DNA of 64,000 nucleotides from Neobacillus fumarioli NBRC 102428 (lineage in GTDB: Bacteria > Bacillota > Bacilli > Bacillales > Cytobacillaceae). The DNA lies in the NCBI RefSeq assembly GCF_001591485.1, contig NZ_BCUZ01000004.1, positions 18,976 through 82,975 of the forward strand, read 5' to 3'. How positions within the stretch are numbered: position 1 is the stretch's first letter; the number at the start of each line of letters is the position of its first letter. A model generated the notes under the pieces. It searched no databases, was not told the DNA's origin, and worked only from the letters and a program-made list of their open reading frames with translations. A program made the translations under genes and the position numbers. Below are positions 10,534 to 20,362 of this stretch, piece by piece.

Positions 10534-11889
10534 TTACACCGACTTCATTACATCATGCAATTCTAGGAATTTCGTATTGAAATTGCCTTCTACAAATTTT
10601 TCATGCTCAAGGAGTTTCAAATGGAACGGGATCGTGGTATGAACACCTTCAACAACAAATTCGCTTAATGCCCGTTTCATTCTTTGAATCGCTTCTTCCC
10701 TTGTACTTCCATATGCGATGACTTTCGCAATCATGGAATCATAATAAGGGGGTATGGTGTATCCCGGGTATGCTGCTGAATCTATGCGAACCCCTAACCC
10801 CCCTGGTGGAAGGTACATTTTGATTTTTCCGGCTGACGGCATGAAATTCTTTTCTGGATTTTCAGCGTTGATCCGACACTCGATTGCCCAGCCAGTAAAT
10901 GTAACATCCTTTTGTTTGAGCGTTAGTTTTTCGCCATTTGCTACACGAATCTGCTCTTTAATCAAATCAATTCCAGTGACCATTTCGGTAACAGGATGTT
11001 CAACCTGAATCCTTGTGTTCATTTCCATAAAATAGAATTTCCGATTGCGATAGTCATATATAAATTCTACCGTTCCTGCACCGGAATAATCAACTGCTTT
11101 TGCTGCTTTGACAGCTGCATTTCCCATTTCTTCACGAATTTCCCCATCGAGAGCAGGCGATGGTGTTTCTTCAAGAAGTTTTTGCAGTCTGCGCTGAATG
11201 GAACAGTCCCTCTCTCCCAGATGGATCGTATTGCCATAAGAATCAGCCAATACTTGGATCTCAACATGACGGAAATCCTCAATATATTTCTCAATATAGA
11301 CCCCCGGATTGCCAAATGCAGTCATGGCTTCCTGCTGGGTAATATTAATACCTTTAATTAATTCCTGTTCATTTCTCGCTACGCGGATCCCTTTTCCTCC
11401 GCCGCCGGCCGTTGCTTTAATGATGACAGGATAGTCAATCTTTTTTACCAATTCAAGGGCCTCATCAATATCATGAATAATTCCGGTTGAGCCCGGCACA
11501 ATCGGAACACCTGCTTTACGCATTGTTTCTCTGGCAATATCCTTCGTCCCCATTTTGGTGATTGCTTCAGGGCTTGGGCCGACAAACGTAATATTACATT
11601 CCCGGCAAAGCTCGGCAAAGTCAGCATTTTCCGCTAAAAAGCCGTATCCCGGATGAATGGCATCGCAGCCTGTCAGCTTTGCTGTACTTATGATATTTGT
11701 CACGTTTAAATAACTGTCTTTCGAGGAGGTAGGACCGATACAGTAGGATTCATCCGCAAGCTGGACATGCAAAGCCTCCCGGTCTGCTTCGGAATATACG
11801 GCAACAGTTTCAATCCCCATTTCCCGGCAGGCCCTGATAATCCTGACCGCAATCTCTCCCCTATTTGCTATTAACAGTTTTTTTATCAT
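10534..11889 (-). CDS. accC: Acetyl-CoA carboxylase, biotin carboxylase subunit
   Basis: AccC carboxylates biotin on AccB with ATP and bicarbonate, the first half of malonyl-CoA formation. The 451 residues show the N-terminal [20 protein letters not shown] fold, the ATP-grasp glycine loop [10 protein letters not shown], and the catalytic [14 protein letters not shown] region. It lies 14 nt after accB; accB-accC-yqhY form the usual operon. Confidence 0.98.
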   Translation of the reverse strand: MIKKLLIANRGEIAVRIIRACREMGIETVAVYSEADREALHVQLADESYCIGPTSSKDSYLNVTNIISTAKLTGCDAIHPGYGFLAENADFAELCRECNITFVGPSPEAITKMGTKDIARETMRKAGVPIVPGSTGIIHDIDEALELVKKIDYPVIIKATAGGGGKGIRVARNEQELIKGINITQQEAMTAFGNPGVYIEKYIEDFRHVEIQVLADSYGNTIHLGERDCSIQRRLQKLLEETPSPALDGEIREEMGNAAVKAAKAVDYSGAGTVEFIYDYRNRKFYFMEMNTRIQVEHPVTEMVTGIDLIKEQIRVANGEKLTLKQKDVTFTGWAIECRINAENPEKNFMPSAGKIKMYLPPGGLGVRIDSAAYPGYTIPPYYDSMIAKVIAYGSTREEAIQRMKRALSEFVVEGVHTTIPFHLKLLEHEKFVEGNFNTKFLELHDVMKSV

Positions 11890-11903
11890 CCTGTTACCGC
11901 TCC

Positions 11904-12419
11904 TTATTCTGGCTTTACTAAAAATAATGGTTGTCCGTATTCTACTAATTGGCCATTTTTCACTAATACTTCAACAATTTCTCCGTTTACTTCGGCTTCA
12001 ATCTCATTAAATAATTTCATTGCTTCAACGATACAAACAATCGAATCTTTTAATACCTTAGAACCTGGTTTTACATATGGATCGGCATCAGGACTCGGAG
12101 ACGCATAAAACGTTCCAACCATTGGCGATGTAATCTTATGTAAATTTGCTGTATCAGCTTCGGCTGGTTCTTGAGTTTTAGGAGTCTCTTGTTTGGTTTC
12201 CTGTACTGCTGCTGGTGCAGGTGCAGCTGCTTGTACCGGAACATTTTGCACAATCGGCGCACTTTGAGCTGCTTGCACTACTGGCTGAACTGCTGCAACT
12301 GTTGCCCCATTATGTTTCTTCATTTTAATTTTTGAACCTTCGTTCTCGTATACGAATTCATCAATGGATGATTGGTCTACTAATTTAATTAGTTCCCGAA
12401 TTTCTTGTACTTTTAACAT
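11904..12419 (-). CDS. accB: Acetyl-CoA carboxylase, biotin carboxyl carrier protein
   Basis: AccB carries the biotin that shuttles CO2 between AccC and the carboxyltransferase. Residues 1-40 form the N-terminal helical domain, 40-90 an Ala/Pro/Gln-rich linker, and 95-171 the biotinyl domain with EAMKLFNE; the biotinylated lysine is Lys135. The 171-residue length is slightly longer than B. subtilis AccB because of the linker. It is the first gene of accB-accC-yqhY. Confidence 0.98.
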   Translation of the reverse strand: MLKVQEIRELIKLVDQSSIDEFVYENEGSKIKMKKHNGATVAAVQPVVQAAQSAPIVQNVPVQAAAPAPAAVQETKQETPKTQEPAEADTANLHKITSPMVGTFYASPSPDADPYVKPGSKVLKDSIVCIVEAMKLFNEIEAEVNGEIVEVLVKNGQLVEYGQPLFLVKPE

Positions 12420-12607
12420 TTATTACACCCCATGTTCCCAATATTTTAAGACTAGCTATTAATACTATACGATAATACCTTATGTAAGTTCAATAATCTA
12501 ATGGCGTTTGTCACCCTCCATTCCATCATAATACTTTTTTCAATTGATGTGAATGTAATTAAAGATTTTTTAAAAATAACATTTTTGACTTCTATTCTCA
12601 AGCATAA

Positions 12608-12640
12608 AAAAAGGAAAGCACATGCTTTCCTTTTTTTATT
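12608..12640 (-). terminator. Terminator after spoIIIAH
   Basis: The hairpin GGAAAGCA/TGCTTTCC is flanked by A and T runs on both sides. On the minus strand it ends the spoIIIA operon and separates it from accB. Confidence 0.85.
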
Positions 12641-13193
12641 TAGATGGTGTATATTCTACGGCAACGAAGTTGGTGTCGTTCATTTCTTTTTTCACTTTTT
12701 GAATGATATTATTGGCTTCAGATGCAGAAAGTTTTTTCTTAGATTTAACTGTCACTTTTACCTGTCCGCCATCTGCTCTGACAAGGGCATCGTCATACCC
12801 CATTGTTTTAATCAAGGTTTCGAGAACTTCTTCGTGCTGTGCTATTTCATTTAGTTTGTCCATTTGATCCTTTATTTTGCTCCGTTCGTCAGCCGGAAGG
12901 TTTGTGGCAGCAAGTTCATTTGTTAGCTCTTCCTGCTGTTTGCTGCGCTCATCTTGTAATTTCATCCGCAATGCTTCAAAGTCACTGTCACCAGCTGCCT
13001 GTGAAATGATCTGCCCGCTGTCTTTGGAATTTGTTTGCGTTTTCGTTTGTTGCTTCCCTTGGTTTTTTGCATTTTGCTCTACTACAGCAAGATCTTTGCT
13101 TTTTGGTTCTGGAGACGTAATGTAGTAAACGGATAACACAACCACTAAACTTAGCATCGTTAATAACCATACTGTTTGTTTCTTCAATAGCAT
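12636..13193 (-). CDS. spoIIIAH: Stage III sporulation protein AH
   Basis: SpoIIIAH sits in the mother cell membrane and binds forespore SpoIIQ through a YscJ/FliF-like ring domain, forming part of the feeding channel. The 185-residue protein has a single N-terminal membrane segment (about 9-28), a Gln/Lys-rich linker and the C-terminal ring-building domain (about 95-185). It is somewhat shorter than the 218-residue B. subtilis protein, mainly in the linker. AGGAGG lies before its ATG. Confidence 0.95.
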   Translation of the reverse strand: MLLKKQTVWLLTMLSLVVVLSVYYITSPEPKSKDLAVVEQNAKNQGKQQTKTQTNSKDSGQIISQAAGDSDFEALRMKLQDERSKQQEELTNELAATNLPADERSKIKDQMDKLNEIAQHEEVLETLIKTMGYDDALVRADGGQVKVTVKSKKKLSASEANNIIQKVKKEMNDTNFVAVEYTPSK

Positions 13194-13206
13194 TTCTTAA
13201 TCCTCC

Positions 13207-13866
13207 TTATTTTTTTGGTTCTACTGCGACCCGGTAGCTTGGGACTCCTAATACTCTTGTCACAGCCTCTACAATCCATTTTTTTACTTCTATATTTTGA
13301 GCACCTTTGGCTACTACCAACACGCCGCGAATCGGCGGCTTTTTCGTCTGGACGACGATCGGCACTTCCTTATCACCGTTCTTGAGAATCACCAGTTGGG
13401 TATCTGTTGAGGAATCGGTCACTTTGCGCTGTCCACCATCATTCGCGGTTTCTTCTGTTGTTTGGGTCTTTGTCGTCGAATTTTTTTCAAAAATCTGTTT
13501 GTCGGTTGAATCAACGTTGATCACGACCGTGACATCCTTGACACCTAACATTTCCTGGAGTGCTTTTTTTAACTGGTCCTCATACTTTTCTTCATATTCG
13601 GCAATGGCTGATGTTCCCCCGCCTTTATTCTGGCCAAAGACCGGAACATCACTGGACTGAACTTTTTGATTGGCGGCAGCAGGTACTGCTGTGCTTGTAC
13701 CATTCGGTTTAAACAAGACATTTCCAACCACCATAAAAGCGGCGCCAATACATAGAACAAGAAGCATATATTGATATTTTCCTAATTTGTTGCTTCCGTT
13801 TTTATCCACTTTCAGCCATTTACTCAGCCATGAAAGCGGTCCTTGTGGTTTATCCATTCTGGTCAT
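13207..13866 (-). CDS. spoIIIAG: Stage III sporulation protein AG
   Basis: SpoIIIAG forms a large ring in the intermembrane space of the engulfed forespore. The 219-residue reading from ATG at 13866 is preferred because GGGGGG stands just upstream; an in-frame start at 13890 lacks such a site. A cytoplasmic stub and one membrane helix (about 28-50) precede a Ser/Thr-rich region and the ring-building domain with RGVLVVAKGAQ and the C-terminus VLGVPSYRVAVEPKK. It overlaps the spoIIIAF end by 17 nt. Confidence 0.94.
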   Translation of the reverse strand: MTRMDKPQGPLSWLSKWLKVDKNGSNKLGKYQYMLLVLCIGAAFMVVGNVLFKPNGTSTAVPAAANQKVQSSDVPVFGQNKGGGTSAIAEYEEKYEDQLKKALQEMLGVKDVTVVINVDSTDKQIFEKNSTTKTQTTEETANDGGQRKVTDSSTDTQLVILKNGDKEVPIVVQTKKPPIRGVLVVAKGAQNIEVKKWIVEAVTRVLGVPSYRVAVEPKK

Positions 13867-14485
13867 CGATCCCCCCTTCAATCGAAACATTGACTAAGTT
13901 TTTTGTTACATTCCATTTTTGCGAGAGAAATGCGGCAATACGATCTGTTTGTTCTGTTTGGTCTGTTGATCTTTGAGAGGAAAGAGGTGTTTGGGTGTTA
14001 ATGACAATCGGTTTAACCGCTTCGATTGTTTTCTCCGCTTCTTTTGGTTTTAAGAGAACCGTAATTTTCTGGAGATTGTCAGGGAATGCTTGGTCACTTT
14101 TATTGTTCGTTGAGATATTAATTTTTTCGATCTCTAAACCGTATTGTTTCATCAACTCCTCCTCAGCCCCTTTTTTCAGCTGGGCAGCTGTTTCTTCTAA
14201 AATATATGCATGTTGGGAAGCTTGTATTTCTTTTTTCTTTAAATCTATCGAATTTTTCAGATTGGTTGCTCCTGGTGCATGAAAGGAAGGAATAGATGCT
14301 AAAGATGTTTCAAAATCATTTGATATTAATTTATAAACTGGGGTCAGGATAATGGCGATTAACAATAGTCCCATGACCATCTTTGTATATTTCTGCATGC
14401 TCGAACTCGGCAGGAGCATATCGATAATCGTGGCTAACAAAATAAAAAGAATAATATTTGTTACCCACTCTTTTAAAAAGTCCAA
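13850..14485 (-). CDS. spoIIIAF: Stage III sporulation protein AF
   Basis: SpoIIIAF is a mother cell membrane protein with a ring-building extracytoplasmic domain, part of the SpoIIIA-SpoIIQ complex. TTG at 14485 is chosen because it lies 7 nt after AGGAGG and gives the N-terminus DFLKEWVTNIILF that aligns with the B. subtilis start; the upstream GTG at 14494 overlaps the ribosome site. Two membrane helices (about 5-25 and 33-52, with DMLLPSSSMQKYTKMV between them) precede a soluble domain. Confidence 0.94.
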   Translation of the reverse strand: MDFLKEWVTNIILFILLATIIDMLLPSSSMQKYTKMVMGLLLIAIILTPVYKLISNDFETSLASIPSFHAPGATNLKNSIDLKKKEIQASQHAYILEETAAQLKKGAEEELMKQYGLEIEKINISTNNKSDQAFPDNLQKITVLLKPKEAEKTIEAVKPIVINTQTPLSSQRSTDQTEQTDRIAAFLSQKWNVTKNLVNVSIEGGIDDQNG

Positions 14486-14497
14486 AGAGCACACCTC

Positions 14498-15688
14498 CTA
14501 TCGCATCATCATGGTCAAATTTCCGGCTGCCACGATAACGGTAATACTTAAAAAAAACATTAATGACACGATTCCTAGTGCGGCAAAAACATAAATGACA
14601 CTTTTACTGATTATATCCAGGCATTTGATGATCGGGCCGCCTCCCAACGGCTGTAAGACGCTAGCGGCAAACTTGTAGATAAAAGAAATCATTAAGATCT
14701 TAACGGCTGGAAAGGCTGTAATAATCATCAGGATAGCAACCCCTGCTAAACCAACACTGTTTTTTAAAAGGACAGATGCACTGACCACCGTGTCTGTTGC
14801 ATCGGTAAACATTCTGCCAATCACCGGGATAAAGTTTCCGGTAATGAATTTCGCCGTACGAATTGCGATCCCATCTGTCACAGCAGCCGAAGCTCCCTGG
14901 ACAGAAATAACACCGAGAAATACTGTTAAAAACAGCCCCATCAATCCAATGCTCCAATTTCGAAGCAATGAAGCTAATTGGGTAACCTTATAATGATCTG
15001 ACATGGTACTGACAATGCTTAGCAAAGCTGATAAAAAGAGAAGCGGTAGAATAATATACTGCATGAACATACCGCTCATATTCATTAGAAACAAAATGAC
15101 TGGGTGAAAGAAAGAGGCTGAGATCACACCGCCTGATGCCGCCATTAATGCCAGCAAAAGCGGAATTAATGCTAGAACGAAGGAGATCATAGTTCCGATC
15201 GCTTCATTCGCATAACTGATCGCAATATGAAAACTATTAAGCGCCAAAATAACCAGCACCATGTATACAATTGCGTAGGCAATCTTGGAGACATTGCTTT
15301 GTTCAAACGCATTTTGCATGGACTGCAGGACCATGCTGAAAATCGCCAGCATAATGATCGAACCGAGCAATTTCCCATTGGCAACAAACTCTTGAAAAGC
15401 AAACTTCAAAAATCCTTTCCCCCATTCTTGAAGGGAAAATTTCTTATCGCCTTTTATAAAATCATAGAGGCTTCCTTTTTGACTTTCAGGAAGATACCCG
15501 CCATATTTCGTGGTGATATCCTCCCAAAATTTCTTTAGGTCCGTTAAATCTAACTTTTGGAGCTGGGAATCTACTAGCTGCTGTGGTGAAAATTGTGTAG
15601 TGGAATCTTCGGAAGCCTGAACATTTGGGATAAAAAAAAGAAAAAAGAAAAGAATCGTAATCGGAATAATCTGCAGCCATTGCTTCAA
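14498..15688 (-). CDS. spoIIIAE: Stage III sporulation protein AE
   Basis: SpoIIIAE is the large polytopic membrane component of the spoIIIA channel, thought to serve as an export-apparatus-like core. The 396 residues begin with a signal-like segment (FFLFFIPNVQASE), then an extracytoplasmic region to about residue 90, then several membrane helices to the end. Conserved stretches include IGLMGLFLTVFLGVISVQGA and TGNFIPVIGRMFTDATDTV. It begins about 28 nt after spoIIIAD. Confidence 0.96.
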   Translation of the reverse strand: MKQWLQIIPITILFFFLFFIPNVQASEDSTTQFSPQQLVDSQLQKLDLTDLKKFWEDITTKYGGYLPESQKGSLYDFIKGDKKFSLQEWGKGFLKFAFQEFVANGKLLGSIIMLAIFSMVLQSMQNAFEQSNVSKIAYAIVYMVLVILALNSFHIAISYANEAIGTMISFVLALIPLLLALMAASGGVISASFFHPVILFLMNMSGMFMQYIILPLLFLSALLSIVSTMSDHYKVTQLASLLRNWSIGLMGLFLTVFLGVISVQGASAAVTDGIAIRTAKFITGNFIPVIGRMFTDATDTVVSASVLLKNSVGLAGVAILMIITAFPAVKILMISFIYKFAASVLQPLGGGPIIKCLDIISKSVIYVFAALGIVSLMFFLSITVIVAAGNLTMMMR

Positions 15689-15716
15689 TGTTTACACCTC
15701 GTTTTAAGGATTGGGA

Positions 15717-16106
15717 TCAGCTCGGAATAAGTTTAATAATTGTTTCAATTAATACCGTTAGTATAGGTACTGCCATCGCAAGAATGATGACTTTTCCAGC
15801 TAATTCAATTTTCGAGGCGATGGAGCCTTGTCCCGCATCCTTCGTTATTTGCACGGCAAATTCAGCGATATAGGCAATGCCAATGATTTTCAAAATGGTT
15901 TCGACATAGACTAAATTTACTTTTGCATTTACGGCCAATCTTTCCACCATGTGAACAATCTCATAAATCTTATCAACCAAAAAAAGGAAAATTGAGCAAC
16001 CAGTAAATACGATCAAAAGAAAAGCAAAATTAGGCTTTTGTTCTTTTACAATCAGGGCAAGAAAGGTGGCTACAAGAGAGATTCCGACGATTTTTACGAT
16101 TTCAAT
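15717..16106 (-). CDS. spoIIIAD: Stage III sporulation protein AD, apparent ATT start
   Basis: SpoIIIAD is a small polytopic membrane protein of the spoIIIA complex. The reading frame aligned to the family runs 129 codons from ATT at 16106 (IEIVKIVGISLVATFLALIV...). GGGGGG stands 7 nt before that ATT, and no ATG, GTG or TTG occurs in frame between it and an upstream stop inside spoIIIAC. The first standard start is TTG at 16016, which would remove the conserved first helix. An infrequent ATT start is therefore the best reading; a one-base sequence error is the alternative. Later conserved segments include VYVETILKIIGIAYIAEF and SKIELAGKVIILAMAVPILT. Confidence 0.88.
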   Translation of the reverse strand: MEIVKIVGISLVATFLALIVKEQKPNFAFLLIVFTGCSIFLFLVDKIYEIVHMVERLAVNAKVNLVYVETILKIIGIAYIAEFAVQITKDAGQGSIASKIELAGKVIILAMAVPILTVLIETIIKLIPS

Positions 16107-16122
16107 AGCAAAGCCCCCCTTT

Positions 16123-16326
16123 CTATTGAAACAAAAAGACTGATTTTATTTTTTGAAACAAATCATCAACAATGGAAGCTACTTGAAAGAGGATATAGAT
16201 AAATCCAAATAAAGTGACCCACTGGGCATATTCTTTCTTCCCGACTTGATCAAGCACAGTATGCAAAAATGCCACAACAATTCCTACGCCGGCAATCTTG
16301 AAAATAATATCCGCATCTAAATTCAT
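16123..16326 (-). CDS. spoIIIAC: Stage III sporulation protein AC
   Basis: This 67-residue protein has two membrane helices (about 5-25 and 32-55) separated by DQVGKKEYAQWV. It resembles SpoIIIAD and belongs with it to the membrane core of the spoIIIA channel. It lies 11 nt after spoIIIAB. Confidence 0.95.
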   Translation of the reverse strand: MNLDADIIFKIAGVGIVVAFLHTVLDQVGKKEYAQWVTLFGFIYILFQVASIVDDLFQKIKSVFLFQ

Positions 16327-16337
16327 CGCTTTTCCCC

Positions 16338-16853
16338 CTAAAATAATAAGATGATGAGTAATAGCCCTGCCAAGAAGCCAAGACTTTTTACCATTTTTTC
16401 GTATTTGGCCTGTGCTTGTACGGCATCTGCTTCTTCTCGTTCGAGGTGAGAAAGAGTAAGCATAATATGTTTTTGCTGGGAAAAGCGATCATGCCTGCCC
16501 AGAGTTTCACCAAATTGTTTCATGATTTCAAATTCTCCCTGCTTTAAGGCAGTGGATTTCCAAACCTCTTTCAAACTTTCTTCCCATGCGTCTTTCACCG
16601 TTGTTTCCGTATTGGTTAACTTCCCAGCAAACGATTCAAAAAATGAAGAAAAGGGGCGTGTCATTTGGGATGCTAACCGCCTTGCCGCTTCATGCAGCGG
16701 TGTATGTCCATACATAATCTCCGCATCCAGTGACTGCAGAGCAGATCTTAAAGCTCTAAGCTGGCGCGGCCGTTCGCTAAAATTTCGTGAAGCTTCAAAC
16801 CCGATCACAGTCGTGGCTACAATAATGAAAATGGCACCAATCAATTTAACCAT
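16338..16853 (-). CDS. spoIIIAB: Stage III sporulation protein AB
   Basis: SpoIIIAB resembles the GspF-type inner-membrane proteins of type II secretion and is thought to work with the ATPase SpoIIIAA. The 171-residue protein has an N-terminal membrane helix (about 1-20), a soluble helical middle with RPRQLRALRSALQSLDAEI, and a C-terminal helix (SLGFLAGLLLIILLF). Its start abuts the spoIIIAA stop. Confidence 0.95.
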   Translation of the reverse strand: MVKLIGAIFIIVATTVIGFEASRNFSERPRQLRALRSALQSLDAEIMYGHTPLHEAARRLASQMTRPFSSFFESFAGKLTNTETTVKDAWEESLKEVWKSTALKQGEFEIMKQFGETLGRHDRFSQQKHIMLTLSHLEREEADAVQAQAKYEKMVKSLGFLAGLLLIILLF

Positions 16854-17780
16854 TTATGTCACTCTCACTTTTTGTTTCATTTCCTCCCCATTTTTATCTA
16901 AAATATGGGTAATAGTTCCGGGGCCGGCATTCCTGTTGAGAACAATAAACCGTTCAAAGATTTGTTGTTTGAGAATTTCCTGCAGTGAGGGCCTTTTCTT
17001 GATTTCTTCCAAACTACTTCCATGTGTTGTCATCAGCAATTTAATGCCAGCATGAACTGCCTCTTGAATAGCCTCCGCATCCTCCTTGCGACCAATTTCA
17101 TCCACAATAAGAACATCCGGACTCATGGAACGGATCATCATCATCATTCCCTCTGCCTTTGGACAGGCGTCCAGAACGTCCAAACGGGGGCCAAAGGTTA
17201 ATTGAGGAATGCCATTGACACAGCCGGCAATTTCACTTCGTTCATCCACAAGACCTACCTTGCTTGCCTGAATGCCTTGTGCTTTAATGCCTGTCGAAAT
17301 GATTCTGGCGAAATCTCGCAGCAATGTCGTCTTCCCTGTTTGCGGGGGACCGATAACCATTGTATTCATCCAGCCCCCTTGAAAAATATAAGGTATCATC
17401 GGCTCGCCAGCTCCAATTTTTTCACGGGCAATTCGAATATTAAAAGAAGAAATATCCCGAATCGCCTTCACCTTTCCTCCCTCAAGGATGACCTTGCCAG
17501 CAAGTCCAATTCGATGTCCCCCGGCAATTGTGATATATCCCTGTTTCAATTCTTCTTCAAGTGTATAAATGGAGAAATGACTGATTTTATTCATTAGGTG
17601 AAAGGCATCATCAGCTGTGACAATGTAAGGCAAAAAACAAGGCGGACATCCGCTTACGGTAATTTCAATCGGCCGGTTAATTCGCACCCTGATTTCTTCT
17701 AGTTCATCTTTTTGATTAGGAGGGATCTGTCCGATATGGCTGGCAATACTTTTAGGTAAGAAATGAAAAATCGTTTCCAC
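16854..17780 (-). CDS. spoIIIAA: Stage III sporulation protein AA, secretion-type ATPase
   Basis: SpoIIIAA is the cytoplasmic ATPase of the SpoIIIA-SpoIIQ channel and resembles type II/IV secretion ATPases. In 308 residues it has Walker A GPPQTGKT (144-151), LVDERSEIAG (178-186) and Walker B VLIVDEIG (223-230), followed by MTTHGSSLEEI. GTG at 17780 follows GGAGGAG at a normal distance. It is the first gene of the eight-gene spoIIIA operon and is preceded by a sigma-E type promoter. Confidence 0.97.
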   Translation of the reverse strand: METIFHFLPKSIASHIGQIPPNQKDELEEIRVRINRPIEITVSGCPPCFLPYIVTADDAFHLMNKISHFSIYTLEEELKQGYITIAGGHRIGLAGKVILEGGKVKAIRDISSFNIRIAREKIGAGEPMIPYIFQGGWMNTMVIGPPQTGKTTLLRDFARIISTGIKAQGIQASKVGLVDERSEIAGCVNGIPQLTFGPRLDVLDACPKAEGMMMMIRSMSPDVLIVDEIGRKEDAEAIQEAVHAGIKLLMTTHGSSLEEIKKRPSLQEILKQQIFERFIVLNRNAGPGTITHILDKNGEEMKQKVRVT

Positions 17781-17818
17781 GTTGGCTCCTCCTCATTACT
17801 GCCTGTCTTACTAATTAA

Positions 17819-17847
17819 AATGTATGCCTGTCCAGCCGCAATATGAC
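17819..17847 (-). promoter_or_regulatory. Sigma-E type promoter for the spoIIIA operon
   Basis: On the minus strand GTCATATT (17847-17840) and CATACATT (17826-17819) are 13 nt apart. These match the mother cell sigma-E consensus (ATATT and CATACANT). It lies about 40 nt before the spoIIIAA start, which fits the known sigma-E control of this operon in B. subtilis. Confidence 0.8.
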
Positions 17848-17923
17848 TTCCAAATCTGTTAATTCTTCTATCGATTTAATAGAACTTGTATCGAGATGAA
17901 CAGTTTAAGGTTTCGAAATAAAA

Positions 17924-17957
17924 AAGCCCCAGGCCGCACTGTAGCGGCCTAAGGCTT
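17924..17957 (-). terminator. Terminator after efp
   Basis: A GC-rich hairpin with arms AAGCCTTAGGCCGC and GCGGCCTGGGGCTT is followed by a T run on the minus strand. Confidence 0.9.
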
Positions 17958-17966
17958 CTTTATCTA

Positions 17967-18524
17967 TTATGCTCTTGATACGTAAGTACCATCAGTCGTA
18001 TTGATAATTAATTTATCCCCTTGGTTGACGAAGAATGGAACTTGAACGACAAGGCCGGTTTCAAGTGTAGCCGGTTTGGAACCGCCTGAAGCTGTGTCCC
18101 CCTTGATTCCTGGTTCGGTTTCAACCACTTCTAATTCCACTGTATTTGGCAATTCAACACCAAGTGTTTCGCCTTGGAACATGACAATGTATACTTCCAT
18201 GTTTTCTTTTAAAAACTTTAATTCGTGTTCAATGCTTGATGCCGGCAGTTCAACCTGCTCATAGGATTCCATATCCATGAACACGTGCTGATCACCGCTT
18301 GCATACAAATACTGCATTTTGCGGTTATCAATTTGCGCTTTCTCTACTTTTTCACCAGCGCGGAATGTTTTTTCCTGAATGGCTCCGGTACGAAGATTGC
18401 GCAGCTTGGAACGGACAAAAGCAGCTCCCTTACCTGGCTTTACATGTTGGAAATCAATGACACGCCAAATGCTACCATCCACTTCAATCGTTAATCCTGT
18501 ACGGAAATCGTTAACTGAAATCAT
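17967..18524 (-). CDS. efp: Translation elongation factor P
   Basis: EF-P enters stalled ribosomes at polyproline stretches and restores peptide bond formation. The 185-residue protein has the usual three beta domains. The tip of domain I reads [10 protein letters not shown], placing Lys32 at the position modified in bacilli. It lies 20 nt after the M24 peptidase gene and ends in a strong terminator. Confidence 0.98.
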   Translation of the reverse strand: MISVNDFRTGLTIEVDGSIWRVIDFQHVKPGKGAAFVRSKLRNLRTGAIQEKTFRAGEKVEKAQIDNRKMQYLYASGDQHVFMDMESYEQVELPASSIEHELKFLKENMEVYIVMFQGETLGVELPNTVELEVVETEPGIKGDTASGGSKPATLETGLVVQVPFFVNQGDKLIINTTDGTYVSRA

Positions 18525-18544
18525 CTCTAGTCCTCCTAAAATTG

Positions 18545-19606
18545 TTACAAAATGATAAGTTCTTTTGCAGAATGAGTGAGTGCTTCATTATGGCCTTTCG
18601 TGATCAGCACATCATCTTCGATCCGAACGCCTCCAAGACCCGGAATATAAATGCCAGGCTCACATGTTACGATCATACCTGGTTCTAAAACAAGCTCAGA
18701 CTTCATGGAAAGAGAAGGGCCTTCATGAACTTCCAGACCGATTCCATGGCCGGTTGAATGCCCAAAATATTCGCCATATCCTTTTTCCGATATGTAATCT
18801 CTTGTTAAAGCATCCGCTTGCTTTCCGGTCATACCAGGCTTAATGCCTTCCATTCCGCGCAGCTGTGCTTCGAGAACAATTTCATATATCGCTTTCAGCT
18901 TGCTGTCAGGTTCTCCGACGGCAATTGTTCTTGTTATATCCGAAACATATCCTTTGTAATTGGCTCCATAATCGAGTGTAACCATATCACCTTTTTCAAT
19001 AACCTTTTCGCTTGCAACACCGTGCGGCAGTGCGGAACGATAGCCTGAGGCAACAATGGTGTCAAACGATGAAGATACCGCTCCTGACTTTCGCATAAAG
19101 AATTCTAACTCATTCGCTACTTCTAATTCGGTTATGCCTGGACGGATAAAATCCAAAATATGTTTAAAGGCAGCATCCGCAATATCTGCTGCTTCCTTTA
19201 TTATCTTAATCTCTGCATCCGTCTTAATCAAGCGTAACTTTTCAATTACTCCTGAAACCGGAACAAGTTCAGCTTCAATTTCTTTGTCATATACTTTATA
19301 AGAGGCGAAGCTTATATAGTCTTCTTCAAATCCGAGTTTTTGAATACCTAATTTCTTAACCTGTCTGGCGACTTCCTGAGGAATCGTATCAGAAAACTTA
19401 ATAATCTCAAAGCCTTCACATTGTTTTGATGCTTGTTCAATATAGCGGAAATCTGTAATAAACTGTGCTTGATCACTGCTGATTAAGACAACCCCGGAAG
19501 TGCCGGTAAAATTTGATATGTAACGGCGATTAAAGGGTCTTGAAATTAATATTCCATCAATGCCATTCGCCTCGAAAGCAGCTCTTAATTTTTCCAATTT
19601 CCCCAT
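18545..19606 (-). CDS. yqhT: M24 family Xaa-Pro peptidase (YqhT)
   Basis: This is a pita-bread fold metallopeptidase that likely removes or hydrolyses Xaa-Pro bonds in the cytoplasm. From ATG at 19606, 353 residues; the GTG at 19615 overlaps the ribosome site. The N-terminal creatinase-like domain (about 1-125) precedes the catalytic domain with metal-ligand segments [41 protein letters not shown] and GGVRIEDDV. It directly precedes efp, and its link with proline-related translation is suggestive only. Confidence 0.94.
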   Translation of the reverse strand: MGKLEKLRAAFEANGIDGILISRPFNRRYISNFTGTSGVVLISSDQAQFITDFRYIEQASKQCEGFEIIKFSDTIPQEVARQVKKLGIQKLGFEEDYISFASYKVYDKEIEAELVPVSGVIEKLRLIKTDAEIKIIKEAADIADAAFKHILDFIRPGITELEVANELEFFMRKSGAVSSSFDTIVASGYRSALPHGVASEKVIEKGDMVTLDYGANYKGYVSDITRTIAVGEPDSKLKAIYEIVLEAQLRGMEGIKPGMTGKQADALTRDYISEKGYGEYFGHSTGHGIGLEVHEGPSLSMKSELVLEPGMIVTCEPGIYIPGLGGVRIEDDVLITKGHNEALTHSAKELIIL

Positions 19607-19676
19607 ATTCTCCACTCTCCTTATTCATCACATGATTCATTGTAACATAAGTCTATTCATTCAGACTATTACAGAG

Positions 19677-20171
19677 TCAACTGGACGCTTCTCTATTCTG
19701 TGTATTCTTGATTTGATATTCATAACTAATGGAATAACCGATAAAAATTCCATAAACGATATATAAGCAAATGGATGTGATAACTGTATCCTGCTTTAAT
19801 TCAGTAAATGGTTTAATTCCGGTAAAAAGCGGATTTAAAATGAAAAATACAATGAAAAACAATACAATTCCATAGACTGCTCCCATCCACCAACCTTTAA
19901 ACCTTTTAAGCAAGAAATAATAAATATAAGCAGCGACAACAGAAATAATCCCTAATAAAATAATGGATAGAACAGTCCCCTGCCACTTATATTTCCAATT
20001 TCCAAGCGTCCATGGTTCAACAATCACATTGGGGCGAATTTCGGTAAAATGAAAAAAGGCTGCCAGAAATCCAATTATTCCCCAAAAGACACCTCCAAAT
20101 AATCCTGTCCAAAAAACCATAACTGGCAATGCCATGGGCTTCGGATAATTGGTCTTTTGTTTTTGTACCAT
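19677..20171 (-). CDS. yqhR: YqhR-type conserved membrane protein
   Basis: The 164-residue protein has four likely membrane helices (about 17-40, 60-85, 93-112, 130-150) and matches the YqhR family by position and composition; no biochemical role is known to me. ATG at 20171 is chosen because GGAGG lies 9 nt upstream; an in-frame TTG at 20180 does not fit. It stands between yqhT and the divergent yqhQ. aroQ (yqhS), which separates yqhT and yqhR in B. subtilis, is not here. Confidence 0.85.
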   Translation of the reverse strand: MVQKQKTNYPKPMALPVMVFWTGLFGGVFWGIIGFLAAFFHFTEIRPNVIVEPWTLGNWKYKWQGTVLSIILLGIISVVAAYIYYFLLKRFKGWWMGAVYGIVLFFIVFFILNPLFTGIKPFTELKQDTVITSICLYIVYGIFIGYSISYEYQIKNTQNREASS

Positions 20172-20362
20172 AAAAAACAACCTCCAACCGCATCGATATA
20201 ATAACCAATGTTAGTATGCCCTTTATTTGTCAATGTTTTTCATAAAAAATTTTTTTAATTTTAATTGGAAAGAATATGTAAGTCCTAGAGGTTTTTTGCT
20301 TTTTCTAGTAGAATAAATGTGAGTACATACTATACAACTTTTGTTAGATTGGTGTTGATGAG

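Noticed and set aside
17781..17966. yqhV between spoIIIAA and efp
   Set aside because: No small membrane-protein frame is present in this gap; it holds the sigma-E type promoter and the efp terminator.
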